Below, piece after piece: positions 7,594 through 12,830 of a stretch of DNA of 12,830 nucleotides. This stretch comes from Peptoclostridium sp965368085 (lineage in GTDB: Bacteria > Bacillota > Clostridia > Peptostreptococcales > Peptostreptococcaceae), in the NCBI GenBank assembly GCA_965368085.1, contig CBDULP010000038.1, positions 1-12,830 of the forward strand, in the 5' to 3' direction. Position numbers and translations under genes: made by a program. Every line of letters starts with the position of its first letter. Within the stretch, counting starts at the first letter, position 1. The notes under the pieces were generated by a model. That model had not been told where the DNA came from, ran no database searches, and saw only the letters and a list, made by a program, of their open reading frames with translations.

Positions 7594-8580
7594 CTAAACC
7601 ACCTTGTAGAGTTCATCGCTTTCAGGCGGATCTATGTCAACTGATTTCTCTCCGCCGACAAGTTTTCTGTCACAGCATTTTTCAAGCTTTCCTATTATGC
7701 TACAGCCTATTCCCTGTTCTCCAAGCTTTGCTATTATTTTATACGCTCTGGATTCATCTGCCACCATTAACATTGAACCGCTTGATATTAGCCTGAGCGG
7801 GTCTATACCATAGTGTTTGCAAATAAGGCCTGTGGATTTGTGAATGTGTATCCTGTCCTCCCAAAGAGTACATCCCAATCCGGCAAGCTCGCAAAGTTCC
7901 CATACACCTCCAAGCACTCCGCCTTCTGTGACATCGTGCATGACCTTTGCGCCGCACTGTCCTCCAATTACCCCTTCTGCTATTACGCTTATCTTCTCAA
8001 GAAGACCCTTGCCGTCTTCTATGATTTCATCCCCAAACAGCTCTTTAAGCTCGCTTTCCTTTTCAAAACATATTATTCCCGTGCCTTCAATCCCGGCTCC
8101 CTTTGTAAGAAGCAAAAAATCTTCCGATCTTATCTTTTCGGATTTGTACAAATCCGCTTTGGATTTCAAACCTATTCCCGTTGAGGATATGACTATCCTG
8201 TTCACAGCATCTGTAACCTCCGTATGCCCTCCGAGTATGTCTACATTGAGCTTTTGAGCCTCTTCTACTGCATCTTCCATTATACTTTTTATGTCTTCCT
8301 CAGTCGAATGCGGCGGAAGCATTATTGTGAGCATTATTCCAAGCGGCGCAACCCCTTCAGATGCTATGTCATTGCATGTTATATGTACTGCAAGCTTTCC
8401 TATGTTTTGGGCCGTTCCAGTTATTGGATCGCTGCTCATTACGCATATATTCTCTCCATAGTCTATAAGCGCACAGTCTTCACCTATCCCCGGCCTTGCA
8501 ATCACTTCTTTTCTGCTGTTTTTAAGCTTGTCGAATATTATATTTTCGAGCTGCTGCGATGTTAGCTTTCCAATTTCCAC
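7594..8580 (-). CDS. AIR-synthase-related (PurM/HypE-like) protein
   Basis: This 328-residue protein belongs to the PurM/HypE/SelD/ThiL superfamily of ATP-binding enzymes. Numbered from GTG 8580, the N-terminal PurM domain shows RPGIGEDCA (29-37), SSDPITG (49-55), the CNDIA segment (69-73) and GGHTEVT (117-123); the C-terminal domain has a glycine-rich GAGIEGTG (161-168) and HDVTEGG (215-221). The acidic residues in these blocks bind ATP and metal in relatives. It is not a normal HypE, because it ends ...DELYKVV without the PR[IV]C tail cysteine, and it lacks the N-terminal Cys/Sec region of SelD. No hydrogenase or selenium gene is nearby. The reading frame allows a GTG at 8586, but AGGGGGT lies one base from it and 7 bases from GTG 8580, so the latter is chosen. 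The reaction is unknown. Confidence 0.88.
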   Translation of the reverse strand: MEIGKLTSQQLENIIFDKLKNSRKEVIARPGIGEDCALIDYGENICVMSSDPITGTAQNIGKLAVHITCNDIASEGVAPLGIMLTIMLPPHSTEEDIKSIMEDAVEEAQKLNVDILGGHTEVTDAVNRIVISSTGIGLKSKADLYKSEKIRSEDFLLLTKGAGIEGTGIICFEKESELKELFGDEIIEDGKGLLEKISVIAEGVIGGQCGAKVMHDVTEGGVLGGVWELCELAGLGCTLWEDRIHIHKSTGLICKHYGIDPLRLISSGSMLMVADESRAYKIIAKLGEQGIGCSIIGKLEKCCDRKLVGGEKSVDIDPPESDELYKVV

Positions 8581-8587
8581 GATCACT

Positions 8588-8594
8588 ACCCCCT
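8588..8594 (-). promoter_or_regulatory. Ribosome binding site deciding a GTG start
   Basis: AGGGGGT is 7 bases from GTG 8580-8578 but only one base from the in-frame GTG 8586-8584. Normal spacing therefore selects the downstream GTG for the AIR-synthase-like gene. Confidence 0.55.
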
Positions 8595-8622
8595 ATAATG
8601 TCAGTATTCCGCTGCTATGTTT

Positions 8623-8651
8623 ATTATACGCCTGATTTATAATATTGTGAA
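8623..8651 (-). promoter_or_regulatory. Sigma-A promoter for the AIR-synthase-like gene
   Basis: TTCACA (8651-8646, five of six matches) and a perfect TATAAT (8628-8623) are separated by exactly 17 bases. It lies 42 bases before the GTG start, giving a leader of about 35 bases. It is the best promoter match in the window and implies transcription independent of the ArsR gene. Confidence 0.7.
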
Positions 8652-8680
8652 TTTAGTGCATCATTCGCCTTGAATCTTCC

Positions 8681-8705
8681 TTTCAAAAGACATGCTGTTT
8701 TGAAA
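8681..8705. repeat. Inverted repeat between the ArsR gene and the AIR-synthase promoter
   Basis: TTTCAAAA (8681-8688) and TTTTGAAA (8698-8705) flank a 9-base loop. It lies 32 bases after the ArsR stop and 30 bases upstream of the -35 of the next gene. It has low GC content and no T run, so it is more like a protein site or weak hairpin than a terminator. Confidence 0.35.
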
Positions 8706-8737
8706 ACCTCTATTATTTATGTTATTGGTTATTGCTT

Positions 8738-9103
8738 TTATTCATTGACATGCGCTATTCCACAGTCGAATATGCTTTTTATGTGGTCGTCATCCAGTGA
8801 ATAATAGACCACCTTGCCCTCTTTTCTGTACTTTACAAGCCTTGTCTGTTTTAATATCCTCAGCTGGTGCGATATTGCAGAATGACTCATTCCCAGAAGA
8901 GCCGCCATGTCGCACACGCACATTTCAGCACTTGAAAGCGCATAGAGTATTTTTATCCTGGTTGTATCTCCAAACACCTTGAAAAACTCGGCAAGGTCAT
9001 AAAAAGTATCGTCTGGAGGCATGCTTTCCCCAACTCTCCTGACTATGTCGTCATGTATGCAGCTTACGCTGCAGGTCTCTATTTTCTTGTCTTTTTTTTT
9101 CAA
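8738..9103 (-). CDS. ArsR/SmtB-family metal sensor, CadC-like
   Basis: A 121-residue winged-helix repressor very similar in layout to CadC, which releases DNA when Cd, Pb or Zn binds. All three metal-ligand sets are present: N-terminal C11 and C15 (ETCSVSC), the alpha-3 pair C62 and C64 (EMCVCDM), and the alpha-5 set D105, H107, H118 and E121 (DDDH, AHVNE). The recognition helix follows (MSHSAISHQLRILK, 72-85), then the wing (KYRKEGKVVYYSL). In CadC the Cys4 site senses soft metals and the alpha-5 site binds Zn. The start is TTG, supported by GGGGG 7 bases upstream; no in-frame ATG occurs nearby. Overlapping dyads just upstream suggest autoregulation. No metal ATPase or efflux gene lies in the window, so its target is elsewhere or unusual. 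Confidence 0.93.
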   Translation of the reverse strand: MKKKDKKIETCSVSCIHDDIVRRVGESMPPDDTFYDLAEFFKVFGDTTRIKILYALSSAEMCVCDMAALLGMSHSAISHQLRILKQTRLVKYRKEGKVVYYSLDDDHIKSIFDCGIAHVNE

Positions 9104-9126
9104 TGCAATTCCCCCGTTTCAGTTTC

Positions 9127-9150
9127 ACATGACAATATATATTCATATGT
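9127..9150. promoter_or_regulatory. 24-bp dyad, candidate operator of the ArsR regulator
   Basis: The plus strand reads ACAT-N3-AATATATATT-N3-ATGT, symmetric about its centre (18 of 24 positions pair). It is 24-47 bases upstream of the TTG start of the CadC-like gene. Its length and central symmetry are comparable with the 12-2-12 operators of ArsR/SmtB proteins. AT-rich DNA produces such symmetry easily, so the call is tentative. Confidence 0.4.
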
Positions 9151-9165
9151 TTTATTCTAACATAT
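9145..9165. promoter_or_regulatory. Second overlapping dyad upstream of the ArsR gene
   Basis: ATATGTT (9145-9151) and AACATAT (9159-9165) are perfect complements around 7 bases and share bases with the dyad at 9127-9150. A TAGAAT -10-like hexamer (9159-9154, minus strand) lies inside it, so binding here would cover a possible promoter. I found no good -35 for it. Confidence 0.38.
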
Positions 9166-9242
9166 ATACCCCCTTTTTCATTCTACCAATATCGATTGCA
9201 TGTGTTTCGAGCAATATCAAACCCGAAAAAAACATATGATAT

Positions 9243-9270
9243 AAAAAAGACAGGGTATTGTGCCCTGTCT
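9243..9270 (-). terminator. Rho-independent terminator of sigI-rsgI
   Basis: On the minus strand AGACAGGG (9270-9263), a 7-base loop and CCCTGTCT (9255-9248) form an 8-bp stem followed by a run of T (9248-9243). The stem begins immediately after the rsgI stop codon. It separates sigI-rsgI from the ArsR gene. Confidence 0.88.
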
Positions 9271-10338
9271 CTACTTTTTCTGCTTTTTATCCTCTTTTTT
9301 TTGCTTTGATTCTTGTTGCTTTGATTCTTGTTGCTTTGTTTCATCTGATTTTGGCTCTTTTTCTTTTCTATCTACATCTCCCCTGTTGCCATTTACGCTT
9401 GCATCATCACCATTTTGAATCTTTTGTGCTTCTGATGCTTCTGGCTCTTCCTTTTTTGTTTTTTCCCCTGAATTGTTATTTATATTTTTTTTTTCAATAT
9501 CATTTCCGCCCTGTTTGTTGCCTTGGTTTATCTCTTTATTTTCAGACGGCTCAGAATACTTTTGAGTATTATCATTCTTTTGGAATTCTTTTTCGCTTTG
9601 CCTTTGCTCTTTTAATTTTTGTTTTTGTTCAATCTTATTTTCGTGTTTTAGTGTCCCTTTCGAACTTTCCTTTTCAGCTAATTTATCTTCAATTTCATTT
9701 TTATCTATATTCTTATCTGCATTTCTTATATCTGTATTCTTGTCTTTTTCGGATCCTGGCTGTGTATGCATTTTACCATTTGCTTTTTCCCTCTCATTTT
9801 CCCTGCTCCACTCTTCAACTATTTTCTTTATCTCATCTACATTACCTGATGACCCGTCCTTTTCTATCCTTGAAACCTCTATTTTTTCAGTTTCATCTTT
9901 TATATAGTCCTTTTTTGCCGCAATATCGAGCGCCATTGGAATAGCCTCTTCTATTTTCATGCCCTTCATTTCACCGCTTATTATTTCTTTTCCATATTCA
10001 CTTGTGGGCCTTACCCTTTTCACTATGTCATTTTCGTCAACCATGAATTCAATGCCCGGGTTTATGTCAAGACCCACTATTGCCGCATATGAATAATTGT
10101 CCCATACAGCCGCCCCCGATATTATTGAAACCGATAAAATCAAAATTGTAATTACAGCAGCCATAAGTTTATTTTTATATACAGGCACTGATTTTTCCCT
10201 CATTATATCGTCTTCAACAAACATTATTTGCTTACCCTGTGTGCATTTTTTCGGATGCAGCTTGAAATACATCATGTCTTCCGTCACTACTATGACATGG
10301 TCTTTTTCAACCTTGAGCACTTTCCCCCTGTATACCAA
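9271..10338 (-). CDS. rsgI: RsgI-type transmembrane anti-sigma factor with disordered tail
   Basis: This 355-residue partner of SigI has three parts. The N-terminal RsgI_N domain (about 1-50, small beta-rich, starting VYRGKVLKVEKDHVIVVTED) binds the sigma factor in the cytoplasm. One membrane helix (about 57-79) follows. The extracellular domain (about 81-160) carries the conserved VGLDINPGIEF block; in clostridial RsgI proteins autocleavage occurs at such an Asn-Pro (here N93-P94). Residues about 180-355 are low-complexity Lys/Glu/Gln/Asn with no carbohydrate-binding or other sensor domain, unlike many clostridial RsgI proteins. A TTG start is backed by a perfect AGGAGG 8 bases upstream, inside the end of sigI; the genes overlap by 32 bases, so translation is coupled. 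A hairpin terminator follows the stop codon. Confidence 0.93.
   Translation of the reverse strand: MVYRGKVLKVEKDHVIVVTEDMMYFKLHPKKCTQGKQIMFVEDDIMREKSVPVYKNKLMAAVITILILSVSIISGAAVWDNYSYAAIVGLDINPGIEFMVDENDIVKRVRPTSEYGKEIISGEMKGMKIEEAIPMALDIAAKKDYIKDETEKIEVSRIEKDGSSGNVDEIKKIVEEWSRENEREKANGKMHTQPGSEKDKNTDIRNADKNIDKNEIEDKLAEKESSKGTLKHENKIEQKQKLKEQRQSEKEFQKNDNTQKYSEPSENKEINQGNKQGGNDIEKKNINNNSGEKTKKEEPEASEAQKIQNGDDASVNGNRGDVDRKEKEPKSDETKQQESKQQESKQKKEDKKQKK
9305..9334 (+). repeat. 15-bp tandem duplication inside rsgI
   Basis: The unit TTTGATTCTTGTTGC occurs twice back to back (9305-9319, 9320-9334) with partial copies on both sides. It encodes the KQQES repeat near the RsgI C-terminus, and being in frame it is free to expand or contract in the disordered tail. 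Confidence 0.8.
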
Positions 10339-11059
10339 TACTCACACCTCCTTCTACCAAAACAACATAGTCCCTTACCATGCCCTTGTCTCCATCCAGC
10401 GCTATTGCCGCCGCAATTATGAATTTACGGTTTCGCTTAAGCGTCCGCGTACTTATATTCATATGAGACGAAACTCTGCTTGCCGGAATAGTTTTTTTTC
10501 TGTAAAAATCCTTCTTCAGCTCATCATTTTCCACTATGCATCTCGCCACTTCTATTGCCCGCAGCCGTGAGTCCAAATGCTTTGGAGCCTGCTCTACAAG
10601 ATCCTCAAGGCTCACGCCAAACTCCAATAGCTTTTTTTCAAATCCATCTATTTCTTCCCTTGCCTCTATGTCTTCTGTGAAGTCCTCAACCCTTGCCATC
10701 CTGTCAACTACATTGTCATCTTCATCTTCATTTTCAATAAGTACCGTATCCAATTTCCTCTTCCGGCTGTTGTCTATAAGCCTGCTTTTTATTATGAGTC
10801 TCGCAAAACTTATGAACGATCCTCTGTTTTGCTCATACCGCCCTATAGCCTCATTGAATGCTTGAAGCCCTATGCTGTATTCCTCATCATTTTCCGTTTC
10901 AATATACCTGTTTGTAGTTTCAGATATAGCTTTTATTATGAAAGGGATATACTCTTCTATGAGGTCGTCCCTGTCCCTGGAATTGCCTGATTGTATTTCA
11001 AGCACCCTCTCTTCAAGAGTCCTTTTGTCTTTTTTGAAAATGTTTAAAAGCTTTTTCAA
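10307..11059 (-). CDS. sigI: RNA polymerase sigma factor SigI
   Basis: At 250 residues it matches the usual SigI length (about 250). Sigma region 2 covers roughly residues 18-100 (IPFIIKAISETTNRYIE, EYSIGLQAFNEAI, GSFISFARLIIKSRLID), and the SigI-specific C-terminal domain covers about 135-235, with the hallmark helix-turn-helix segment TLKRNRKFIIAAAIAL (206-221). SigI directs transcription of stress, cell-envelope or polysaccharide-degradation genes in Bacilli and Clostridia and is held inactive by RsgI. The start is TTG, with AGGTGG (11072-11067) 7 bases upstream. The last residues (EGGVSIGIQGESAQG) are encoded by the DNA that also carries the rsgI ribosome site and first codons. It is the first gene of the pair; its upstream region holds a perfect palindrome. 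Confidence 0.95.
   Translation of the reverse strand: MKKLLNIFKKDKRTLEERVLEIQSGNSRDRDDLIEEYIPFIIKAISETTNRYIETENDEEYSIGLQAFNEAIGRYEQNRGSFISFARLIIKSRLIDNSRKRKLDTVLIENEDEDDNVVDRMARVEDFTEDIEAREEIDGFEKKLLEFGVSLEDLVEQAPKHLDSRLRAIEVARCIVENDELKKDFYRKKTIPASRVSSHMNISTRTLKRNRKFIIAAAIALDGDKGMVRDYVVLVEGGVSIGIQGESAQG
10347..10352 (-). promoter_or_regulatory. Consensus ribosome binding site of rsgI inside sigI
   Basis: A perfect AGGAGG sits 8 bases before TTG 10338-10336. It lies within codons for the EGG residues near the SigI C-terminus, 38 bases before the sigI stop ends, which fits translational coupling of sigma and anti-sigma factor. Confidence 0.8.
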
Positions 11060-11142
11060 GGTTTCACCACCTTCATGTTATATAATACGTAAAGTTTAGT
11101 ATTTTTATTACCCCACGGTATAATATTTTATATATTTTTACT

Positions 11143-11157
11143 TGAACATCATGTTCA
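11143..11157. promoter_or_regulatory. Perfect 15-bp palindrome upstream of sigI
   Basis: TGAACAT-C-ATGTTCA is a perfect 7-1-7 dyad, 84 bases upstream of the sigI start. The stretch 11060-11299 between sigI and the SLH-gene terminator contains no gene I can support. The site could be an operator, but no regulator is identified. Confidence 0.42.
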
Positions 11158-11289
11158 TATCTAGTTCGTTGATTAGATATATTCATCAAAACAAAGACCT
11201 TTAAACTGCAAAATGCTTTTTTAATCAACAAATGCTTTGCATGTTCGCAACTTTCATCATAAATGATTGATGCCACCATAATATTATAC

Positions 11290-11319
11290 AATATAAAGAG
11301 ACGCCGCATGCGCGGCGCC
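11290..11319 (-). terminator. Terminator of the SLH-domain gene
   Basis: On the minus strand GGCGCCGC (11319-11312), a GCAT loop and GCGGCGTC (11307-11300) form an 8-bp GC-rich stem with one G-T pair, followed by TCTTTATAT. It begins 22 bases after the SLH gene stop codon. The T tract is interrupted, so efficiency may be moderate. Confidence 0.7.
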
Positions 11320-11340
11320 TAATTTATTGATCTTATAGTC

Positions 11341-12756
11341 CTACTTGACTTCTATCTTTATCACATCGTCCTCTTCGTCAACAGTAACCTCTACATTGTC
11401 TTCCTCTTCTACATCTTCAAGGTCTGCATCTTCTCCATCTATTTCCACTTCCACGTCGCTGTCTATTTCAAGCGTAAATCTGTCTCCGTCTTCTTCCTCT
11501 ATTGTAATCTCCTTGTCATCATCTGTTTTTATGCGGACAACCGTTCCTTCATATTCTTTTTCTCTATAGCTTTCAACGTCTATCTTTATAGCTTTGTCGT
11601 CATTGTCCAGCTCGATATCCACCATGTCTCCCTCTTGAATATCATCAACATCAATCTCTTTACCATTTTTTTCAATTTCTACGTCTTCGCCTATTTCAAA
11701 TGTGCGTCTGTTTCCGTCATTCTCCCTTATCCTTATTTCCATGTCTTCACTGTCGTCTGCATCTATGTTTATAACTTTTCCTCTGTACTCATTTTTTTCG
11801 TATTCGACTTCTATCTCGATTTCATTGTCGTCCTCATCTATATTTATCTCTACATAGTCCCCTTTTTCTATATCTTCAAAGTCCGACCTCTCGCCCTTCA
11901 CTTTAACTTCATCATAATCATCCATGTCAAATTCTTTCTTGTCCCCGTCTTCGTCCTCTATCTCTATTTCATCTTCATCTATACTGACTACTTCTCCCTC
12001 GTATTCCATTTTTTCATCTTTATCAAAGTCAACGTCTTCGTCCACTCTGCTGATCAAAACGGCCATTTCCGCCCTTGTTATAGGCTTGTTAGGCTGGAAT
12101 ACTCCGCCTGCAGAGCCCTTCATTATTCCAAGCTCTCCTGCCACATAGACATAGCCCACATACCCGTCGCCTATGCTGTCAGCATCCAAATATTCAAGCT
12201 CTTCGTCCATATGCTCTTGTGCCTCGTCCTCATATCCAAGAGCCCTCACAATATATTTTGCAACATCCTGTCTCTTTGCAGGGCCCTTTAGGTTTATAAA
12301 GTCATCCTCTTCAATTATGCCCTCTTCCTCTGCAAGCGATACGTAGCCGTATGCCCAGTTTTGCACATTACCCTTTATTTTTCCATTTTTAAACCCACTG
12401 CTCACAAGCGCTATCTGCTCATTCGCCTCATCTTCTTCTCCAAGTACACGAAGTGCCATGACTATGGCCTCCACATTTGTCACAGGCTTGTTAGGCTGGA
12501 ATATTCTATTTCCATAGCCTTTTACAATTCCCTTTTGGGCCATTTTATTTATTGCGTTTTTGGCCCACGGATACTCCCCAATATCGTCAAAATCATCAGT
12601 TTCTATGCCGTTTTGAAGCTGAACTACAAGTTTTCCATTTCCTTTCCAGTTTCCTTTGTTGTTTTTAAACGGCTTTGCGGCATAGGCCCCTGTGGAAAAA
12701 CTTCCCGCCATCATAAATCCCGCTACTGCCACCGCCAGCATTTTTCTCTTTTTCAT
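11341..12756 (-). CDS. Secreted SLH-domain surface protein with acidic triplicated C-terminus
   Basis: This 471-residue protein has a signal peptide (1-26, likely cleavage AYA|AKPF). Three S-layer homology domains span about 54-106, 117-174 and 187-238; SLH domains bind secondary cell-wall polymer and anchor proteins to the cell surface. Only the third keeps the canonical ITRAE (226-230); the first reads VTNVE and the second AKRQD, so anchoring may rely mostly on domain three. Residues 252-471 contain three related units of about 70-77 residues, each starting [EY]YxGxV and ending in a hydrophobic-acidic strand, extremely rich in Asp and Glu. They resemble small beta-barrel repeats, but I cannot name the family. 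The start is an ATG with GGGAGG 8 bases upstream. It stands alone on the minus strand and is closed by a hairpin. Confidence 0.93.
   Translation of the reverse strand: MKKRKMLAVAVAGFMMAGSFSTGAYAAKPFKNNKGNWKGNGKLVVQLQNGIETDDFDDIGEYPWAKNAINKMAQKGIVKGYGNRIFQPNKPVTNVEAIVMALRVLGEEDEANEQIALVSSGFKNGKIKGNVQNWAYGYVSLAEEEGIIEEDDFINLKGPAKRQDVAKYIVRALGYEDEAQEHMDEELEYLDADSIGDGYVGYVYVAGELGIMKGSAGGVFQPNKPITRAEMAVLISRVDEDVDFDKDEKMEYEGEVVSIDEDEIEIEDEDGDKKEFDMDDYDEVKVKGERSDFEDIEKGDYVEINIDEDDNEIEIEVEYEKNEYRGKVINIDADDSEDMEIRIRENDGNRRTFEIGEDVEIEKNGKEIDVDDIQEGDMVDIELDNDDKAIKIDVESYREKEYEGTVVRIKTDDDKEITIEEEDGDRFTLEIDSDVEVEIDGEDADLEDVEEEDNVEVTVDEEDDVIKIEVK
11344..12003 (-). repeat. Three acidic protein-coding repeats in the SLH gene
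   Basis: The units map to 12003-11794, 11790-11560 and 11556-11344 (residues 252-321, 323-399, 401-471). Shared positions are the opening YxGxVxxI, a central [DE]DG[DN]xxxF-like turn, a [DE]DVE[IE]-type strand, a D[IV]xEGD-like loop and a final I[KE]I[DE]V strand. Divergence between units is high, so the duplication is old. Confidence 0.75.
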
Positions 12757-12830
12757 TCCAAATACCTCCCTTTATTTTTTACTTTGTAATGAATTGGCTC
12801 ATTCATGCTTTATACTAGATAATACGATTT

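Noticed and set aside
7594..8580. Assignment as SelD (selenophosphate synthetase) or HypE.
   Set aside because: The tail cysteine of HypE and the N-terminal Cys/Sec region of SelD are absent, and no partner genes are nearby.
9305..9334. A CRISPR-like or mobile-element repeat.
   Set aside because: The two 15-bp copies are contiguous, in frame and inside a low-complexity coding tail; there are no spacers.
9258..9944. A 228-codon plus-strand frame opposite rsgI.
   Set aside because: It is the antisense of the Lys/Glu-rich tail, which naturally yields a long Phe/Leu-rich frame; no ribosome site or plausible fold.
11060..11142. A SigI-dependent autoregulatory promoter before sigI.
   Set aside because: A CGTA is present near 11093, but no C-rich -35 element occurs at a fitting distance on the minus strand.
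11073..11309. A 78-codon minus-strand reading frame upstream of sigI.
   Set aside because: It runs through the GC-rich terminator stem and across the palindrome, has no good ribosome site and no recognisable protein features; treated as intergenic.
11635..12291. A 218-codon plus-strand frame opposite the SLH gene, rich in Phe, Tyr, Ile and Val.
   Set aside because: Antisense of the acidic repeats; the SLH domains, signal peptide and ribosome site on the other strand are decisive.

Overview
The window looks like chromosome from an anaerobic, low-to-moderate GC Gram-positive (Clostridia-like Firmicute). The evidence is the strong AGGAGG-type ribosome binding sites, the heavy use of ATA, AGA and AGG codons, the frequent TTG and GTG starts (6 of 13 genes), a SigI/RsgI pair, an SLH-domain surface protein, and an amidase carrying a copper-amine-oxidase-like N-terminal domain plus AMIN domains. 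The genus cannot be fixed from sequence alone. I see no tRNA or rRNA gene, CRISPR array, insertion sequence, phage gene or integration site.

Layout. Eleven of 13 genes are on the minus strand. At the left edge (1-679, minus) is a metallo-beta-lactamase-fold hydrolase whose C-terminus lies outside the window. A divergent promoter region (680-955) separates it from the only plus-strand island: two small genes of unknown function, a two-helix membrane protein and an 80-residue charged protein. That island ends in a strong hairpin terminator at 1590-1617. The same hairpin faces the convergent minus-strand block, which read in its own direction (right to left) is: a SLH surface protein; sigI-rsgI; a CadC-like ArsR metal sensor; an AIR-synthase-related protein; an N-acetylmuramoyl-L-alanine amidase; a pair formed by a degenerate metallophosphoesterase and an unknown protein with an internal duplication; an EamA transporter; and a radical SAM protein of the YtqA/YhcC (TIGR01212) type.

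Transcription units, inferred from spacing and signals. The SLH gene stands alone and ends in a GC-rich hairpin (11300-11319). sigI and rsgI overlap by 32 bases and end in a hairpin abutting the rsgI stop codon (9243-9270). The ArsR gene follows a promoter region with two overlapping dyads that could be its operator. The AIR-synthase-like gene and the amidase each have a recognisable sigma-A-type promoter. A perfect 11-bp stem-loop (5370-5396) separates the amidase from the phosphoesterase pair, whose two genes are 16 bases apart.

Theme. The right half concerns the cell envelope: an SLH protein with an acidic triplicated C-terminus, a transmembrane sigma/anti-sigma system and a wall hydrolase. 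The left half is housekeeping and unknown. The two places most likely to hold something undescribed are the phosphoesterase/duplicated-domain pair (3606-5265) and the surface-protein/SigI-RsgI neighbourhood (9243-12756). I see no clear new defence or mobile system.
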